The notes beneath the pieces were generated by a model. That model saw only the letters and a program-made list of their open reading frames with translations, made no database searches and was not told the origin of the DNA. This document shows, piece after piece, positions 59,301 to 64,000 of a stretch of 64,000 nucleotides of DNA. Both the position numbers and the translations under genes were made by a program. The stretch is taken from contig NC_091323.1 in NCBI RefSeq assembly GCF_038502225.1, forward strand, positions 22,683,845 to 22,747,844, written 5' to 3'. The first letter of the stretch is position 1. Each line of letters begins with the position of its first letter. This DNA comes from Cherax quadricarinatus. Its lineage: Eukaryota; Arthropoda; Malacostraca; Decapoda; Parastacidae.

Positions 59301-60570
59301 AGGACAGTGTTATGAGGTGTAACATACACACAGGACAGTGTTATGAGGTGTAACATACACACAGGACAGTGTTATGAGGTGTAACACACAGGACAGTGTT
59401 ATAAGGTGTAACACACAGGACAGTGTTATAAGGTGTAACACACAGGACAGTGTTATAAGGTGTAACACACAGGACAGTGTTATGAGGTGTAACATATACA
59501 CAGGACAGTGTTATGAGGTGTAACACACAGGACAGTGTTATGAGGTGTAACATACACACAGGACAGTGTTATGAGGTGTAACACACAGGACAGTGTTATG
59601 AGGTGTAACACACAGGACAGTGTTATGAGTTGTAACATACACACAGAACAGTGTTATGAGGTGTAACATACAGGACAGTGTTATGAGTTGTAACATACAC
59701 ACAGAACAGTGTTATGAGGTGTAACACACAGGACAGTGTTATAAGGTGTAACATACACACAGGACAGTGTTATGAGGTGTAACATACACACAGGACAGTG
59801 TTATGAGGTGTAACATAGTGTTATGAGGTTTACCATACACAGAATAGTGTTATTAGGTGTAACATACACACAAGACAGTGTCATTAGGTGTAACATACAC
59901 ACAGGACAGTGTCATTAGGTGTAACATACACACAAGACAGTGTCGTTAGGTGTAACATACACACAGAACAGTGTCATTAGGTGTAACATACACACAGGAC
60001 AGTGTCATTAGGTGTAAAATACACACAAGACAGTGTCATTAGGTGTAACATACACACAGAACAGTGTCATTAGGTGTAAAATACACACAAGACAGTGTCA
60101 TTAGGTGTAACATACACACAGAACAGTGTCATTAGGTGTAACATGCACACAGAACAGTGTCATTAGGTGTAACATACACACAGAACAGTGTCATTAGGTG
60201 TAAAATACACACAAGACAGTGTCATTAGGTGTAACATACACACAGAACAGTGTCATTAAGTGTAACATACATACAGAACAGTGTCATTCGGTGTAACATA
60301 CACACAGAACAGTGTCATTAGGTGTAACATACACACAGAACAGTGTCATTAGGTGTAACATACACACAGAACAGTGTCATTAGGTGTAACATACACACAG
60401 AACAGTGTCATTAAGTGTAACATACACACAGGACAGTGTCATTAGGTGTAACATACACACAGGACAGTGTCATTAGGTGTAACATACACACAGAACAGTG
60501 TCATTAGGTGTAACATACACACAGAACAGTGTCATTAGGTGTAACATACACACAGGACAGTGTCGTAAGG
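56381..60570. repeat. 4.2-kb minisatellite of 27-bp and 31-bp units
   Basis: The main unit is 27 bp with core ACAGGACAGTGTTATAAGGT. A 31-bp form has an extra ACAC (ACATACACACAGGAC). The 27-bp form dominates to about 59230. The 31-bp form mixes in from 58300 and takes over after 59820, where GTTATAAG has also become GTCATTAG. 27 bp is 9 codons, giving frames of 274-659 codons on both strands (MLHLITLSC and CNIQDSVIR repeats). These are artefacts. Confidence 0.95.
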
Positions 60571-60651
60571 TGATATATTACGATTACCAAAGCCGCAGAA
60601 GAACTCAAATACAAACTAATGAAAATTGCGTTCTTAAGTCTTCGTGTGTGC

Positions 60652-60821
60652 GTGTACTCACCTATTTGTAGTTGCAGGGGTCGATTCATAGCTCCTGGCC
60701 CCGCGTCTTCACTGTTCGCTACTAGGTCCTCTCTCTCCCTGCTCCATGGGCTTGATCAAACCTCGTCTTAAAGCTATGTATGGTTCCTGCCTCCATAACG
60801 TCACTTTCCAGACTATTCCAC

Positions 60822-60823
<2 letters not shown>
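60652..60823 (-). mobile_element. LINE family 3 fragment, truncated at (AC)n
   Basis: GTGTACTCACCTATTTGTAG, GGGGTCGATTCATAGCTCCT and ATGTATGGTTCCTGCCTCCA match the family-3 3' UTR and last codons on the minus strand. The coding strand begins at AAAGTGGAATAG, right after the AC tract. Confidence 0.82.

Positions 60824-60881
<58 letters not shown>
60824..60881. repeat. (GT)n microsatellite capping a LINE fragment
   Basis: GT repeat (AC on the LINE strand) at the truncation point of the family-3 fragment. Confidence 0.96.
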
Positions 60882-60882
<1 letters not shown>

Positions 60883-62038
60883 AAGGGTTGTCTCAGCTCC
60901 TCTGAATGTGTCAACAAATATGCCCCCAGAGAATTGAACACCGCGAGCACCTCGAAAGGGTTTCCTTCCTTACTTTGTCCAAGGATTCCAACTCCTAAGA
61001 AAATATCCCCACAAGCACGAAGGGACAAGAGATCATTCCAGGCCACAAGAAACATTCTTTACTCTTCCCCAACAAACCTCCCGCAGAATACCCACCACCA
61101 CAGCTTCCTTGAGCATAGTTCTTGGGATTTGCAGCTCAATCAGTCCATCAGACTTGAAGCATTCCTGTCCAAATAACCCCTTTCTGTATACCCAGGTAGG
61201 TACTGGTGGTATGTAGACTGGGTATCCAGGGCAAGCTGAGGGATGCGTGTCCACGGGTGGTGGGATGGAGGGACTGGGACAGCAAGGGTTGATGAAGAAA
61301 GGATTGGAAAGAAAATATGTGCCTGGAGAGAATGAGGGTCTGAATGAGGGAAGATTTGAAGCCTGAAGAATACTGATTTTTTTTCATACAGTACACGAGT
61401 AACCTATAATTTGGAGAAGAAATTTCAACACCATTTCGGTCCTTACCGGACTACTGTCAGCCCTGACCTGATAACAGTCAAGGATGAAGTTAAGTTCTAA
61501 GTATCCCTGACAAATTATAGTTTAGCTGTGATTTATTACAGCAGCTGTGTATAGATTTCCACTTTTTCTATACTTTAAATTGAAAAGAAAAAGTGACAAG
61601 TTAATTAAGAAAAATAAATAGCAATAACAGAAGCATAAACCAGAAGAGGAAGAGGAGAGGGTGAAAAGGAGGAAGAGAAGAAGAAGGAGGAAGAGAAGGA
61701 GGAGGAAGAGAAGAAGAAGGAGGAAGAGAAGGAGGAGGAAGAGAAGGAGGAGGAGGAGGAGGAGGAGGAGGCAAGGAAGATGTAAGGACCGTCTTAAATT
61801 GTAGGGTAGGCAGGGAGGAGAGGGAGGGTTAAGTAGGGTGTGCACAAGAAATCAATTAGTTACAGACGTCAAGTCTCCAACAGCGTCACAAAGCCGTCAT
61901 TCTTACTTTCACTCTCACTATACTAAGTGCAGTAGTTCACCCAGTCATTATATGTATGGTAATGGAAGTACCCCTCTGAAAGAGAAAATAATTAATGGAC
62001 TTTGTAAATATTTCATCAAATACGTCCCTTGCGTTTAT
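60882..62038. other. Unassigned sequence with purine tract
   Basis: 61636-61772 is GGA/GAA-rich on the plus strand. 61405-61480 (ATTTCAACACCATTTCGGTC) resembles the GACGTTTCGGTC dispersed repeat. The frames have no recognised domains. Confidence 0.5.
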
Positions 62039-62416
62039 ATGTCGTGCCGAATAGGTAAAACTGGTCATTTGGCAAGAACTCATTTAAAATTAAGTCCTTT
62101 CTAAAATTTTCTCGTATACGTTTAAAGATATATTTTTTCCCATTTATGTCAATGTAAAAATTAATAATTTTGAATCTTAGAACCTTAGAAAAGTTACCTA
62201 ACCTTATTATAACTTGCGCAATTTAATTTAGCCTAATCCAACTAAATATATTTTAGATAAGTTTACAATAATTTAATGAGGAACAAGCACAAGGATATAT
62301 ATATTTTTTTTCGTTAGGTTCAGAATGATTTTTGCGAAATTATTACATACACAAATTTTTCAGTTGCCTTATTCGGGAAGAAGAGCGTTGCTATTTAAGC
62401 CAAATCGCAAGTTTTA
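62039..62416 (-). mobile_element. 387-bp TIR element family, copy E, one end replaced
   Basis: Starts ATGTCGTGCCGAATAGGTAA and follows copies B and C through AACTCATTTAAAATTAAGTC to GCCAAATCGCAAGTTTTAC. There the terminal CTATTCGGCACGAC is missing and (AC)n, then (TA)n, follows. The subterminal TTATTCGGGAAGAAG is slightly mutated. Confidence 0.8.
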
Positions 62417-62438
62417 CACACACACACACACACACACA

Positions 62439-62518
<80 letters not shown>
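62417..62518. repeat. (AC)n followed by (TA)n
   Basis: AC at 62417-62438, then TA at 62443-62518, replacing the terminal repeat of TIR element copy E. Confidence 0.96.
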
Positions 62519-62522
<4 letters not shown>

Positions 62523-62997
62523 TATATGATTCAAGGAAGTGGATGGCAGTTCCTATAAAGCACAAGTGCCTCACCAACACCATGGCACTCATCATCCAGG
62601 GATTAGAGGCACTAACTTAAGCATTCTGCTGCTTCTCAAATTCCACTCTCCTCTAAACAATAATCAGCAGCTTTAAATTTTCATACAGATGTAAGAATAT
62701 ATAAGTGTGTAAGCTATTGGCCCAGTAATAGAAGTGCACAATAATAGCCAGAAGACAACTAATAGTCAGCAATAACGGTGGAGGCAGCGAGGGGCATCAT
62801 GATCCAGCTGGGTTGGTCAGTAGTACACATACTCTTCTCTCATGGTACCCAGTCATTGATAACTTGTGTACCTTTTTTTGCATAATGAAGCAAAAACATA
62901 TATTAAAGATGAGGATGGTAGGAGAAGTATAATTTTCAAACGGCCTCAAAGAGAAATCTCAGGATTTTTCAGCCTGAAGCCTCGTCACTGACTCCTG
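62519..62997. other. Unassigned spacer
   Basis: No recognisable feature. Confidence 0.5.
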
Positions 62998-63072
62998 TGA
63001 GGTTATGGATCCCCTCTGAGGTTATGGATCCCCTCTGAGGTTATGGATCTGCTCTGAAGTTATGGATCCCCA
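62998..63072. repeat. 19-bp tandem repeat, four units
   Basis: GAGGTTATGGATCCCCTCT units, the last with GAAG and TCTG changes. Confidence 0.92.
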
Positions 63073-63215
63073 CACCTGCGTCTAGAGGAGGATCCAGTCT
63101 ATAAAGTGGATAGATCGGAACTGCATTCGCAGATATTCCTAGGAAATCTCGCAGTGTTAAGTAAGATACATCTAGTTTGAACATTATTCCTGAAATTTCG
63201 TGTAATGCTCAGAGA

Positions 63216-64000
63216 TGCCTGGAGGATGTTCCTGGAGAGTGTTCCTAGAGGGTGTTCCTGGAGGGTGTTCCTGGAGGGTGTTCCTGGAGGGTGTTCCTAG
63301 AGGGTGTTCCTAGAGGGTGTTCCTGGAGGGTGTTCCTAGAGGGTGTTCCTGGAGGGTGTTCCTGGAGGGTGTTCCTGGAGGGTGTTCCTAGAGGGTGTTC
63401 CTGGAGGGTGTTCCTAGAGGGTGTTCCTGGAGGGTGTTCCTGGAGGGTGTTCCTGGAGGGTGTTCCTGGAGGGTGTTCCTGGAGGGTGTTCCTGGAGGGT
63501 GTTCCTAGAGGGTGTTCCTGGAGGGTGTTCCTGGAGGGTGTTCCTGGAGGGTGTTCCTGGAGAGTGTTCCTAGAGGGTGTTCCTGGAGGGTGTTCCTGGA
63601 GGGTGTTCCTGGAGGGTGTTCCTAGAGGGTGTTCCTAGAGGGTGTTCCTAGAGGGTGTTCCTGGAGGGTGTTCCTAGAGGGTGTTCCTGGAGGGTGTTCC
63701 TAGAGGGTGTTCCTAGAGGGTGTTCCTAGAGGGTGTTCCTAGAGGGTGTTCCTGGAGGGTGTTCCTAGAGGGTGTTCCTGGAGAGTGTTCCTAGAGGGTG
63801 TCCCTGGAGGGTGTCGCTGGAGGGTGTTGCTGGAGGGTGTTGTTGGAGGGTGTTCCTGGAGGGTGTTCCTGGAGTGTTCCTGGAGTGTTCCCAGGTGTTC
63901 CTGGAGGGTGTTCCTGGAGGGTGTTCCCAGAGGGTCTTCTTAGAGGGTGTTCCTGGAGTGTGTTCCTAGAGGGTGTTCCTGGAGGGTATTCCTAGAGGGT
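63216..64000. repeat. 13-bp minisatellite, continues past the window
   Basis: About 60 units of GTTCCTGGAGGGT or GTTCCTAGAGGGT, more variable after 63790. Stop-free in all plus frames where GG units occur; not a gene. Confidence 0.95.

Noticed and set aside
56323..59559. Frames up to 659 codons with MLHLITLSC or QDSVIRCN repeats
   Set aside because: Consequence of a 27-bp (9-codon) unit; no unique flanking exon.

Overview
The window looks like gene-poor nuclear DNA from an arthropod, most likely a decapod crustacean (crayfish, lobster or shrimp type). I found no host protein-coding gene with recognisable domains or exon structure. The assignment is an inference. It rests on the density of (TA)n, (GA)n and (AC)n microsatellites, long minisatellites, and dispersed repeats that I remember from decapod sequence but could not search here. 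Every open frame with a recognisable domain belongs to a retroelement. The other long open frames are stop-free readings of tandem repeats.

Layout. 1-1.05 kb: a broken Penelope-like element, with the reverse transcriptase (RT) on the minus strand and the GIY-YIG endonuclease on the plus strand, followed by a degenerate hammerhead-like fold. 1.1-7.2 kb: a dispersed repeat and four minisatellites (32-, 51-, 25- and 41-bp units); the 41-bp array is interrupted by a palindromic insertion. 7.7-9.35 kb: two 387-bp terminal-inverted-repeat (TIR) elements and a dispersed repeat set among (TA)n tracts. 9.8-15.9 kb: a 6-kb array based on a 15-bp unit. 16-21.2 kb: tRNA-derived SINE copies, a 40-bp minisatellite and LINE 3' ends. 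22.1-25 kb: a decayed CR1-like LINE (family 1). 25-33.4 kb: foldback elements, a 21-bp minisatellite and a third copy of the 387-bp element. 33.4-37 kb: two minisatellites (18/25-bp and 22-bp) directly abutting. 38-40.3 kb: a short hAT-like element with target duplication, a truncated LINE (family 3) and a fourth 387-bp-family copy. 41.4-42.6 kb: a heavily decayed RT pseudogene. 43.7-47 kb: the best preserved LINE (family 2). 48.5-49.7 kb: more family-3 fragments, separated by (AC)n. 49.8-56 kb: short tandem repeats and unremarkable sequence. 56.4-60.6 kb: a 4.2-kb array of 27/31-bp units. 60.6-62.5 kb: another family-3 fragment and a fifth 387-bp-family copy. 63.2-64 kb: a 13-bp minisatellite running off the edge.

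Adding the main minisatellite intervals gives about 21.7 kb, roughly a third of the window. The transposon families recur in a pattern: family-3 LINE fragments are bordered by (AC)n, 387-bp elements by (TA)n, and several foldback elements share an AACGTTTCG-type core. These associations, the hammerhead-like motif, and the record of unit growth inside three minisatellites are the most interesting observations.
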